From: Actinomortierella ambigua
Taxonomy: Eukaryota > Mortierellomycota > Mortierellomycetes > Mortierellales > Mortierellaceae
Assembly: GCA_016098155.1 (NCBI GenBank)
Contig: JAAAJB010000155.1
Span: 1 to 59,831, forward strand
Length of the DNA stretch: 59,831 bases
Direction: 5' to 3'
Both the position numbers and the translations under genes were made by a program. Below the pieces are notes generated by a model. That model was given only the letters and a program-made list of their open reading frames with translations. It was not told where the DNA came from and searched no databases. This document shows, piece after piece, positions 1 through 10,363 of this stretch. Each line of letters begins with the position of its first letter. Within the stretch, counting starts at the first letter, position 1.

Positions 1-153
1 TGTTGTTCGTGTGTCGATGCTAATCAAGGCCGTCGAATCGGGTCAGGGTCCATGGCCCAACTCGATCATTAACAAGAGTTCCGACAGGGGCCAGCCGCAC
101 GACCTTCAACCCCCAGATGTCAATCGTGGGGAGGGTCTTGGCGACCCAGTCGC

Positions 154-527
154 TCTAATGTGAACATCTTCCACGCGACCTTGAGCATGGAGGCCAACGT
201 TTGAGGGCAAGAAGATCGTTGTCTCACCAAGACTATACGATCAACCGCAGCGTCTTCAGGGTGCTAACCGACTCCTTGGTCGCCAAATGCCGAGAAGCTC
301 CTGAGCTCTTGGGCAACGGCAACTTTGATGATTGGGTCAAGGGTGCTACCTCTCCCGGAGGCCCCAAGCTGTCTTGCATCGAGAAGTCTCACATCGGTGC
401 TGAACATGACGTAAAAAAAAAAAATGACGCCCCGCCTTTTCCCACTTTTTTTCTGTTGGTAACATTCTCACCCACAGTTCCATCCACTGCGCTCTAAGGT
501 CTCGCTTTCTCTCAGCTTTCCCTGCTA
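154..527 (+). pseudogene. Possible degraded or partial 3' end of an unidentified gene
   Basis: Coding-like plus-strand stretches occur in different frames. One, around 154-203, ends at a TGA. Another runs from about 201 to 410 and includes the stretch ELLGNGNFDDWVKGATSPGG. A plausible GT-AG intron (donor 411, acceptor AG 475-476) would join this second stretch to a short tail ending at a TAG near 527. The frame changes near 203 and again upstream, so the gene is either decayed or carries sequence errors. I do not recognise the family. The opposite strand also has open stretches, so the strand assignment is tentative. Confidence 0.25.
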
Positions 528-883
528 GTGAATCACTACAATAACTACATCCGTTACATGCACTGCTTTTTTCGTATTTTTTTTCTTTTTTGCAAAAATA
601 TTTAATTTTGATTTTATCTACGGTCAATCAAAGGAGGAGAAGGGGGTGGGGGAAAGATACATTCAAAGATGGAAGGGACTTTGCAAAACAAAAAAAAATA
701 TATACAGATGTAGCATAGGAAAATTAAAAAAGTCCGGACGAGAAAGAAACGAGAGAGATAAGTTAAAAGAAAAAAAATTGGATGACATCCAACCAACCAA
801 ACAAGAGATATTGATATCTAGCAAAGTGTGTGTGTGTAAGAGAGAGAGAGAGAAGGAGAGAGCTTGTGAGGGGGGGTTTTTTT
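528..883. other. Spacer with homopolymer runs
   Basis: This is the 3' flank of the minus-strand PUF gene. It is A/T-rich with T and A runs and a short GT/GA repeat near 826-856. I see no coding potential beyond chance open frames. Confidence 0.6.
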
Positions 884-3800
884 TCACCACCGACGAGATC
901 GCTGACCGCCATGACCAATCGTAGCCATCCCCCCGCCACCTTCCTTGGGTCCGCGACCGCCTCCGGCATCGCCGAGCGACGACAAAGCCGATATGGATTT
1001 GATAGAGCTTGGCAAGCCCTGTGCTCCAAAAGTGGTCGTGCTTTCACCGTGATGGCTGTTGTTACTACTGTTATTGTTGTTGCCGTGGTGACCGTGGTTG
1101 TTACCTCGGTCGCTATTTCCACTGCTGCTGCTGTTGTTGTTGTTGTTGTTGCTGTTGTTGTTGTTACTGTTGTTGCTGTTGCTGTTGTTGTTATTATTGT
1201 TATTATTATGATGGTTATTTCTGGAACTGCCTCCTCCTCCACCTCCATTTCCACCGCCTCCTCCTCCTCCAGAGAACCCGCGCCATCGCTCGACCATAAA
1301 CGCAACCTTCTGCCCATACTTGGACCCACGCAGCGACACCATGTGTCGCTTGATCAGCGCCGCACACGTCTCACGATGGTGCGGCCCAGCATTCGTCAGG
1401 ATATACTGGATAATGTAGTTGCCGTACTGATCCGCTGCAATATCGATCAGCGGGATCCGAGGCCGCTCCGGTGTACCCTCGCACACTATTTGAATGTACT
1501 GACCCATCACGTCCTCGGGGAATGTTGGATCTGCTGGTGAAGGCGGGGAAGAAGAGGATGACGATGATGATGATGATAATGATGATGACGATGAGGTGGT
1601 GGCAGCGGTCGTGCCGGCTGTAGTAGTAGAGTTGTTCAAGGTTGTGGTACTGTTGGGTTCCACTCCTCCTCCCCCTTTGGCAGGTGTCGACACTGTTGCC
1701 ATAGCAGACTTGGTGAGCGTGCCGCTAATAGAAGTAGAGTTTGGCGTAGTAACAGCGATGGTCGTGGCTGAGGCTGGGGCTGGGGCTGTGGTTGTGCTAG
1801 CCATCACGCCTCCCACACCTACTCCTACTCCTGATCCAGATCCAGATCCAGACCCTGATCCTGATCCTGAGAGTGCTAGCAGACCGGCGGGTGGGCCACC
1901 ACCGCCTTGGGCGTGCAAGGCCGCCATGCGAAGAGTCTTCTCGACAACCTTGGATGCGTACTGGTCGAGTGACAGATGAATGGCATCGTCGAGGATCATG
2001 CGGGTCATGACGGAGCGGTCTGCCAGCGAGCCGTGTTCGAGAATGTGCTGGATCACCCAGTTGCCCCATTGGCCTTGCGCAATCTTGGTGGCCGACTGAA
2101 GAATTTCTTTGATCACTGGGCGCTAAATTGGGTTTAGAAAAAAAAACGTGTAATGAAAAGATGATTAGTTTCATATACAAAGCGGATGGAAGTAGCAATC
2201 TTACCGCTCCCCAATGTCTGTGAGGATTCGTTCTGGAAACGTCTTGTTTTGTTGTTTGATTCTTTACCTTGTCATGTTCAGCACAGTTCTCAAAAATATT
2301 CTGAACAACCAACGACCCCGTCTCGTCGACAGCGACCTGCGCCCACCTGCCCGCCACAGCATGGTTGACATAGGTCATGACGGCCGGCGGGGCGTCGCGC
2401 CATCGGATCTCAAACACCTTTTGCCAGACATGGCACGCATACCGATGGACAATCGTCTCTGGGATCCTGCGGAACATCTCCGTCACGATCCGGGCCTTCC
2501 AGTCCTCCTCCACATTGTCCAGCGCCTTTTGCACCACATGGCACCCAAAGGGATCACATGCCAACGTCAAGATGTTTCCGCGCATCGCCTGCGCGAGCGC
2601 ATCGATTTGCGCTGGCGTCCCAAACTCAAAACAGCGTTGGATCAAGAAATTGCCAAACCGGTTCGACATCAGCGGATATGCCTGCACAAGAATCGCATCG
2701 ATGATCACCACTTTCTGGTCCGGCGGCGAGGTCTTGAGCTTTTGTTGCAGGTGGATCGACGCTTGCTGGTCTGTTGCCTGCAAAATTCGATCAACACATG
2801 CCTAATAAAAAGAAATGAATAGAATAGAGTTGGAAATAGTATGTTAGGGAGATGAGAGAGAGCGAGAGAGAGAGAGAGAGAGAGAACACACAGTCGTCTC
2901 GAGAGGGAAAGAAAAAAAAGAAAAAAACCACAGACCTGGTAGTCAAGATGGATGCCTTTGTCGCTATGTCGGCGGTATCCACTAGTGCGCGGGTACATCG
3001 GAGGCTGCACATGGCCCAATTGCACAAACTGTTGTTGCGATGGATCATAACCCGTCGCATGCGCCATTCCCGCTGAAAATGGCCCACTTCCGGGCCCACC
3101 AAACGCGCCACTCGCCGATGTCGGTAGACCGTACTCATATCCACTAACGAGCTATTGAGAGGCGGAAAAAAAAGAGTGTGAGTGTGAGGTGTGTATGTGC
3201 ATGCGGATGTGGATGTGTGCGATCAAGAGAGTACCTCTATACCAAATTCGCTCAATACTTGTATCATATTACCTCATCAGCCCATGATTGGGAATGCGTC
3301 ATGGGGCCGCCAAGGCTCCAGGGGTACGTGCCTTGCTGCTCAGGAGCTGGGCTGTCAAAAGCTCGGGAGGCTGACGCTGAGGAGAAGCTGCCCGAGTTGC
3401 GATGGAGCAACGGGTGAAAGGTCGTTTGTGACCCAAAAGGTGAGGCATGGGCCTGCTGCTGCTGTTGTTGTTGTTGTTGCTGGTGTTGCTGGTGTTGTTG
3501 CTGGTGTTGGTGTATATGAAAGTTATGCGGGTGAAGAGTCGACCCACCATTGATAGCAGTACTCGCTGAGGTACTGCTATTGATAGTCGTTGTGCTGCTG
3601 ATGCTATTACTACGACCGCGCGACTCTTGCAGAGGTGTGTGAAACTCTGAGGGTGAGTCAGTTATGCCGTGCCGATCCATCAGCCCGTGGTATTGGAAAG
3701 AACTCGGCGTCGCGCCACCAGGGGCAAATGTCTGCGCAAAGCTCGTGTTGATTGAAAGCCCTTGTGCCAGTAGTGGCTGCTGCGACGAAGACGATAATGA

Positions 3801-6262
3801 TGTTGAGCTAGATGACGAAGTGGTAGATGATGCCTGCTGCGATCCCCCTCCGATCAAACTCGCCTGCGATAGCGACGATGATGACATGATGGGTGTACCG
3901 ACGGCTAGCCCTCCGTGGATGGAGTTTGTTCGCGAAGGCACAGACAGTGGTGGAAGTGGTGGCGGCTGAGCATATGCTGGAAGCCCTCCGAGATGTGTCG
4001 CATACGAGAGATTAGTCTCATAGTACTCATCGGATGCCGACGCTACCGCTGCTGTCGAGGTAGCGGTACTGCCAGCGCTTGAAGACGATGTGCCCAATAA
4101 AGATACCGTTAGTGGACCACTTCCTATATTCGAGACAGAGACTGGCTGTGCAAGTGTGGTAGCAAGCAAAGATGTAGTGGTGTTGGCGGACCCTGGAGGG
4201 TTTGTGGAAGCGGTAGTCGTCGACAACATTGTCGTGGCAAGCTTGCCTCTAGACAGAGAGTCATATCCTGCAGGACTGTGGCTACTCGTGGTCTTGACAT
4301 GGTGTTGTTGCTGCTTGAGCTCCTCAATTTCGCGATCTTTTTGCCGAAGTCGTAGACGATCTTCCACGACCTCTCGCTGCAACTTTGCCACGAGTCCATT
4401 GAGCCGCTCGATTTCAACGGCTTGTCTCCGACACTTGTCCGTTAGCTCTTCGGAAGGGTTACTCTCCAAGGGTGTATCCAGCTGCTGCGGTTGCTGTTGA
4501 AGTCGTGATTCATGATCACGCGTTTGCGCATCTAGCTTGGATCGGAAGGCAGAGACGGCACTGCTACCTGCCAAGGGTGAAGGAGAACTCTGGCATCGAC
4601 CCAGGGAATCACCAATGTTTTCAAGTTGGAATGTCTTGCGTAATGCTGATCTACCATTGGTAGGTGAGCTTTCTGACTGTGCGGAAACACTGCCTGTCTT
4701 GGTCTAGATAATACATTTGAATCGTTTTATGAATTAGATGGCATGATTTCAGAGTGTAGTATGAATGGAGAATAGATATTTGGTTCTCTTCATATCATGC
4801 AACCCTTTTTTCCTTTAATTGCCACACCCTGCAGCTTCGCGCATAAAAGGGCCAGGGAAAAAGTAAAAGTCAGGGTGGTTAGAGGGGAGAGAATGATGGG
4901 AGTGGTGTGCGGAAGGGAGAGAGAGAGAGAGGGGAATGGTATCTCAAACCATTCTTGAGGTATCGTGACGAGGGGAGATTGGAATAGAAATGAGCCATGG
5001 TCAAATGTATGGATGATGATGTTGCTTGAGATATGAGCAAAGACAAGCAGCCCAGCTGTGGATAGGTTTTCATTCCCTCGTACAATCCCGGCCCCGGGAT
5101 TGTGCACTTTTTCGTCTCTTCTTTTTTTTCGAGTCTTTGCATAAAATGGGTGTGTCAACGAAAGGATGAGGAGAATGGGCTCCGAGAGCACTCTGAGCCC
5201 ATACGTGGGAGCCATTTCAGTAGTGAGAGAAAGGATGAGCGTGCATCATACCAGTCTCCGTCGCTGCAAGAATTGACGTGCTGCTCTTTGGATTACACAA
5301 GCGGCTCGTTCGATGATCCTGTCGTCGACGTCCTCGTCCTCATCCTCCGCCAAAAGTGGGCCTAACGGCGGCAACGAGCTCAGGGAGGAGGAGGACAAGT
5401 TGAGTAGTGCTTTGCTGTTGGAATGGCGATGGGGTAAGTAGGAATCAGCAGCAGCGCCATCCTCACCTACGCCAAGATGGTCGTTGTGGAGACTGTTGTG
5501 AGCGGTGTTCCTGGCACTCGTCGTCACTGCTGCTGCTGTTGTTGTTGTGGGCGTTGTTGTCATCGAGGCGGTGAGAGTCAGGTCCATCTTGGATGGGTGG
5601 GACAAGAACGTATGTTTGCTGCTGCCATGACGGATCCCAAAGTTGGGCACCACCTGGTGGATACTTGAATCAGACTCGATGGGAGAGTATCTATACGATG
5701 CCAAGGATGGCAAGGACGGATAGGCATCCTCCCAGGAGGGTGAATCTTTGGCCACATCTGACGACGCATGGTGGTGGAAAGGAGGTAAAATCAAGGCGGT
5801 GGAGGAGAGCAAGGAATGGCGATGTTGGTGGTGGTGGTGGTTGTGTTGTTGCTGCTGCTGTTGTTGTTGGTGTTGATTGTGGTGGTGGTGGTGGTGGAAA
5901 GAATGGCGAGATGCAGAGTTTGACTCGAGTGCAGGGGCAGGCATAAGCAAGGTTGCTGTCGTCGGTGTACCCTGCTGGACAGGAGGGGATGCCGACGACG
6001 TCGAGCGAGCCTGGAAGAGGGCCTGCTTCGCGGCAGACGAGTACGAGACGGGTGTGGAGGAGAGCGAGGACGCCGAGGGGGAGGGGGAAGGAGAGGACAC
6101 GGAGGGTGCATCCAAGGGACCTTCAGAGTTGAGCGATGTCGGGTCGTGGTCGAACTGAGGCGAGGCCAGGCGCTTGGAAGACGCAGTGGGCAAGCCTAGC
6201 AAGAGCGAGCCAAGGTTGCTCTGTGCATTGGCAAGCCTCTCCCTGTAACCGTTGCCTAGCAT
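884..6262 (-). CDS. PUF (Pumilio) RNA-binding protein with IQ motif and coiled coil
   Basis: Five exons join in phase: 6262-5252, 4703-3273, 3151-2936, 2801-2268 and 2122-884, giving about 1476 aa. Residues 1-337 are Ser/His/Gln-rich and end in an IQ motif (AACVIQRAARQFLQRRR). Residues about 421-473 form a charged coiled coil (LTDKCRRQAVEIERLNGLV). A Gln/His run lies near 735-755. Pumilio-type repeats follow from about 895 (RFGNFLIQRCFEFGT, DPFGCHVVQKAL, ETGSLVVQNIFENC, QWGNWVIQHILEHG, DQYASKVVEKTL, DQYGNYIIQYILTN). PUF proteins bind 3'UTRs and control mRNA decay, translation or localisation. The repeat sequences look closest to the yeast Jsn1/Puf2 branch, but I see no RRM. A Gly/Ser-rich insertion of about 130 residues splits the last repeats, and the C-terminus is Asn-rich. 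The first exon starts at an ATG preceded by a CT-rich leader on the coding strand. Family assignment is firm; the subfamily is not. Confidence 0.9.
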
Positions 6263-6700
6263 GGCGGTGGTCTACAGGTGCTGGGATGAGGAGGAGAAGG
6301 AGGGAGGTGGAGAAGGAAGGAGGTGGAGAAGGAGCGCACCAACGCAACGCAGAGCAGGGCACCCAGAGCTCACTGGCAGGGGTAGCGGGTGATCTGGTTG
6401 GGTCCCACTCTACTGGTTTTGGTGGCGCTGCGGGGGGGGGTGAAGGGGGAGGGGGGCGTGGAGGTGATTTGGTGGCCACAATTGAGAGCCAACTGCAAGA
6501 CACGACAAGTGGAGGTACCAAGGTTAAAATGAGCGCAGAATGACTGCACGCCAATGAGTGGAATGGAGGGCAGTGAATAGGAGTGAAGAGTAGTAAAAAG
6601 AGTGTAGAACAAAAGAGAGCAAGAGAAAGAGAGAGAGAGAGAAAGGAAGAAGAAGAAGAAGGAGAGAGAGAGAATGCAAGAGTAAGTAGCAGTGCAAGGG

Positions 6701-6738
<38 letters not shown>

Positions 6739-7689
6739 CCAGAAGGAATCGCAGATGAGGACAACTGCAGCATTGTCCTTGCACGACCCTTTTTTTTTCG
6801 TGGGCCCTGCCTGTCCTGTCCCACACACCATCCTGTTTAACCCCCCTGTGCTTTACAATGTCCATCCCCCCTCCCTGTCATCTCTCCCTTTCCCTCTTCG
6901 GTCATTCCTCTTTTGCGACATGAGTTGTACCTAGCACGTTGATTCTACACTCACGCATTTTCACTCTCCACGAGTAACGACGAGAGAGTACGCAGGAATA
7001 AGAGAACAGAGCGAGAGGGATAGAGAGAGTGTGTGTGCGTGCGTGTGAGTGGGGAGGTCTTCTTTCTTTTCTATCTGTCGATCACTGACACTGATTTGAT
7101 ATTGCCTGATCGTCAGTTTGTATGTAGCAATCAGAATGAATTTAGAGGAGGGGTGGGTGGAGGAGGGTACATTCCAAGCTGTCCTCCTTTTTTTTTTTTT
7201 TTTTTTTTCCACGCATGACAGCACACCACGAGAACAGCAAAACATTCCTCAAGCACTGCCTGCCCTCTTTCTCTCAAACACACCATACGCACACACGCTT
7301 TCTTTCAATCTTTCTCTCTCTCTCTCACTGCCTCTCTTCCTCAATCTCACACTTTTTAGAATAAAAACAGCGAGTGCTTTCTTGTTACAGTTACAAAAGG
7401 AAAGGATGAAAAGAAAGAAAATAGAGAAATGCCCAGTATGTTGGTCTATAAGTTGAGGCTATAGTACAGGTCTTGAAAAAATGTCGTGTTGAACGAAAAT
7501 CGTCGCTCGTGCACATCTTTTGTTCTCTTGTCTCGTGTAGATACTGTTGATTCAGCACCTAGGAAACAAGGCAACAAAAAAAGGTCATCTTCTTACATGC
7601 TGCAGTGAGTTGGAAGCAGCCAAGAGAGGGGAGAAGAGAGGGAAGGGGGAAGGGGGAGGGGGAGGAGAGGAAAGAGTGGTTGAAGAGTC
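6263..7689. other. Intergenic region with GA and T tracts
   Basis: This spacer lies between the PUF start and the GTP cyclohydrolase I stop, both on the minus strand. It contains purine-rich stretches at 6290-6480 and 6600-6735 (pyrimidine-rich in the PUF sense), a perfect GA repeat at 6704-6735 and a 21-base T run at 7188-7208. It probably holds the PUF promoter and 5'UTR. No convincing gene is visible. Confidence 0.6.
6704..6735. repeat. (GA)n microsatellite
   Basis: About 16 uninterrupted GA units lie roughly 450 bp upstream of the PUF start codon. Read on the PUF strand this is a CT repeat within a long pyrimidine-rich leader or promoter. Confidence 0.9.
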
Positions 7690-9974
7690 TTATCTTTGCC
7701 GGATGAGCGACAAAAACTCCTCTCGCGTCTTTTGCTGGTCGCGGAACGCGCCAAACATCGAGCTCGTGATCGTCTTGCTGCCAGGCTTCTGGACACCGCG
7801 CATCACCATGCAAAAGTGGCTGGCCTCCATCACCACCGCCACTCCCTGAGGATCCAAAAGCTCCTGCAGTGCCATCGCCACCTGCTTTGTGAGACGCTCC
7901 TGCACCTGAAGACGTCGGCTGAACATCTCGGCCAGACGGGCAATCTTGCTCAGTCCAACAACTTTGCCGTTCTTGGGAATGTAGCCAATGTGAATCTATT
8001 CGTGTTGTTGTTGTTTTGTTTACAATATTGTTAGCAGTATTTCCACCTCCGTTACCTCCGTTCCTTTTGTGTTCCTTTTCCATGGTCAAAAAATGACGTG
8101 GCAAGAAAATAAAAACACTCCATACCTTGCCAGTAAATGGGACCATATGATGCTCGCAAAGCGAAAACACATCAATGTCCTTGACAATCACCATCTCATC
8201 GTGATCTAAGGGTTCATACCAAAAATAAACAATAAAAATAGCAAACAATTGAGTTTGGTGACAATCAAGTCTGCAAGCAACCTATGTTGGAGGGTTGGTT
8301 TGTCATACGCACATGCACATACCTTCTTGAAACAGGGCCTTGTTGACCAGATCTAATGATAATGCACACAACAATTGCCAAGGGAGGTGTTAATAATGAG
8401 TCACGGATAAAATCCAAAAATGAAAAAAAACAACAGGGTGAGAAGCATCCAAAAAGGAGAGGAATTATAAAAATTCTTCGAGGAAGGGGCGAGGGACAAA
8501 AGGGAAGCCTAGGAAAGGGGAAAGGGTTTTGGACTCAAAACAGCACCAAAAGGATAATTTGTGCTCTTCAATGCTGCAACAAGTCGCTGTTGAGCAGGGG
8601 AGAGAGAGAGGGAGAGAAATGAAAGAAAAAAGGAAAAAAGGGAAAGGAAAAAGAGACCACAGAAAAACAACAACAAAAAACAAAAAAATGGTGCTTACGA
8701 GTAACGCTCTCCTCGTATCCCTTGGAAAAGAACATGAGCGCCTTGGCATATCGATCGGGAGTTTTGAGCAAACCCTCACGGTCTGGGTCTTCGCCAATGC
8801 ACTCGAGGATGGTACGAACTGCACCTGCAATCCTGTCGATGCGTGCTGCGCGCGACTCTTCCGTATCCTCGCGGCGCTCGCGAGCGCCAATGCCTGATGT
8901 TGTTTTTTTGTTGTGTTTTTGTTGTTGTTGTTGTTGTGGTGGTGGTGGTGGTGGTGGTTGGCAACGTTTTTGAATCGTTTGGTAAATCAAATTCATTTGT
9001 TGTCGCGGCGTGGTCCAAAAGAAGTGGCGGCGCAACGGGTGTCAACCATGCAACAGTTTGGTGCACAAAAAAATAGATAGAAAAGTGAGGGGGGGGGGAG
9101 GATAATGAATGAGGCAACCATTAGTGATGTGAAGCTCGCCTCCGTCGCACGCAACCGAAGCCTGCACATGGAAAACACAAAAAACACACAAAAAAAACTT
9201 ACTGGGGAAGCTCAGTCCATCAAAGTCGATTGGAGAGGCACGGTCAAAAGGCGACTCGCACTTGAGGTACGAGCGACCAGGCACGGCTGAATGGCCAGTC
9301 ATGGCATGGGCTGGACGAGCTGTTGGGTGCGCCAGTCTATGTATGTATGTATGTAGGATTGTGGGCAACGATGCATCGTCAAAAAGGTTTGGTTAGATTT
9401 AGGCTTTTCTTTCGTCCCTACACACACCTCTCTCATCCCCCCCCCCTTCGCATCCTTTACCACCCCAACGCCCACGGTGACACATTTGGCGGAGGAATGG
9501 AGTCAAGAATAAAAACATATCCTTGGTCGTGGGAAACCTTGCTAGAGTAAAGGTCTCTCCCCCTCTCCCTCCCTTCCACCTCTCCTTTCCCCTCCAACTG
9601 AGGCTGCGCTGTGCAAGAGTGACACTGTGTACTGTGCACCCCTACAGCACCATTGATCGTTCCCCCCCTCCCCTTGCCATTGTCACAGGGTCTAATCGTG
9701 CCGAATGAAAAACAATCACACCCTTCCTCACCCCTCACCGCCACTGCAAGCATATATTGCATGCAGAAATGTGTGGGGGGCACGAAATGTACTGGGAGGG
9801 GGGGCTAGTAATGCCATGAAGAGAGCCTTAGAATGGTCAAGTGTGGAGAAGAAAGATCAAAGAAACAATGGACTAGCAGGGGGGAAAAGCTTACTCGACA
9901 TGGTCAGAGGCAGCGACGTGCTTGACGCCGTTGAGGGAGAGAGTGTCAATTCGGAAGCCGTTTCCGTTTTCCAT
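7690..9974 (-). CDS. GCH1: GTP cyclohydrolase I
   Basis: Six exons join in phase: 9974-9895, 9336-9203, 8893-8699, 8352-8323, 8205-8126 and 7995-7690, giving 274 aa. The enzyme converts GTP to dihydroneopterin triphosphate, the first step of folate and tetrahydrobiopterin synthesis, as a homodecamer in the cytosol. The zinc ligands are visible as Cys163 and His166 in [10 protein letters not shown] and Cys235 in [10 protein letters not shown]. The core strings [40 protein letters not shown] and [13 protein letters not shown] are diagnostic. The N-terminal 70 residues are poorly conserved, as usual in this family. The fourth exon is only 30 nt. The start ATG at 9974 gives [10 protein letters not shown]; no better upstream Met is evident. 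The yeast equivalent is FOL2. Confidence 0.96.
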
Positions 9975-10363
9975 TGTGTGAGGTGTTGTTGTTGTTGAGG
10001 AGGAGCAGGAGCAGGAGCAGGAGGGGGAGAAGAAAAGGGTAGCTGGAGAGCTGAGTGGAAGAGACAAGAGAAACACAGAAGAAAGAAAAAAGTGCGGGCG
10101 AAGAAAGGGAAGAAATAGGACTTGAGAAAAAAAAAAGGGAGAGCGGCCGAATCCGCCCCTTGGCCAATCAATACAATCGGGTCACACTCGACTCGCACGA
10201 CCAAGTACAGTACATTTTCCTTTTCACGGAACCCCAGGCCGCGAACAGAGATGTGGAGCAACACACCAAAACCAGAAAAAAAAAAAGGTGGGGAAAAACA
10301 AAAGAGTACATTCGACAACGTGGTAGACTATATCGAACATTCTTGATCTACAAAACTGTGCCA

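Noticed and set aside
1131..1215. Tandem trinucleotide array resembling a repeat locus
   Set aside because: It is the codon repeat (AAC/AAT on the gene strand) of the PUF poly-Asn tract, not a CRISPR or satellite array.
830..1540. Plus-strand 236-codon open frame opposite the PUF C-terminus
   Set aside because: Its translation is a Val/Thr/Ser low-complexity shadow of the Asn/Gly-rich PUF tail on the other strand.
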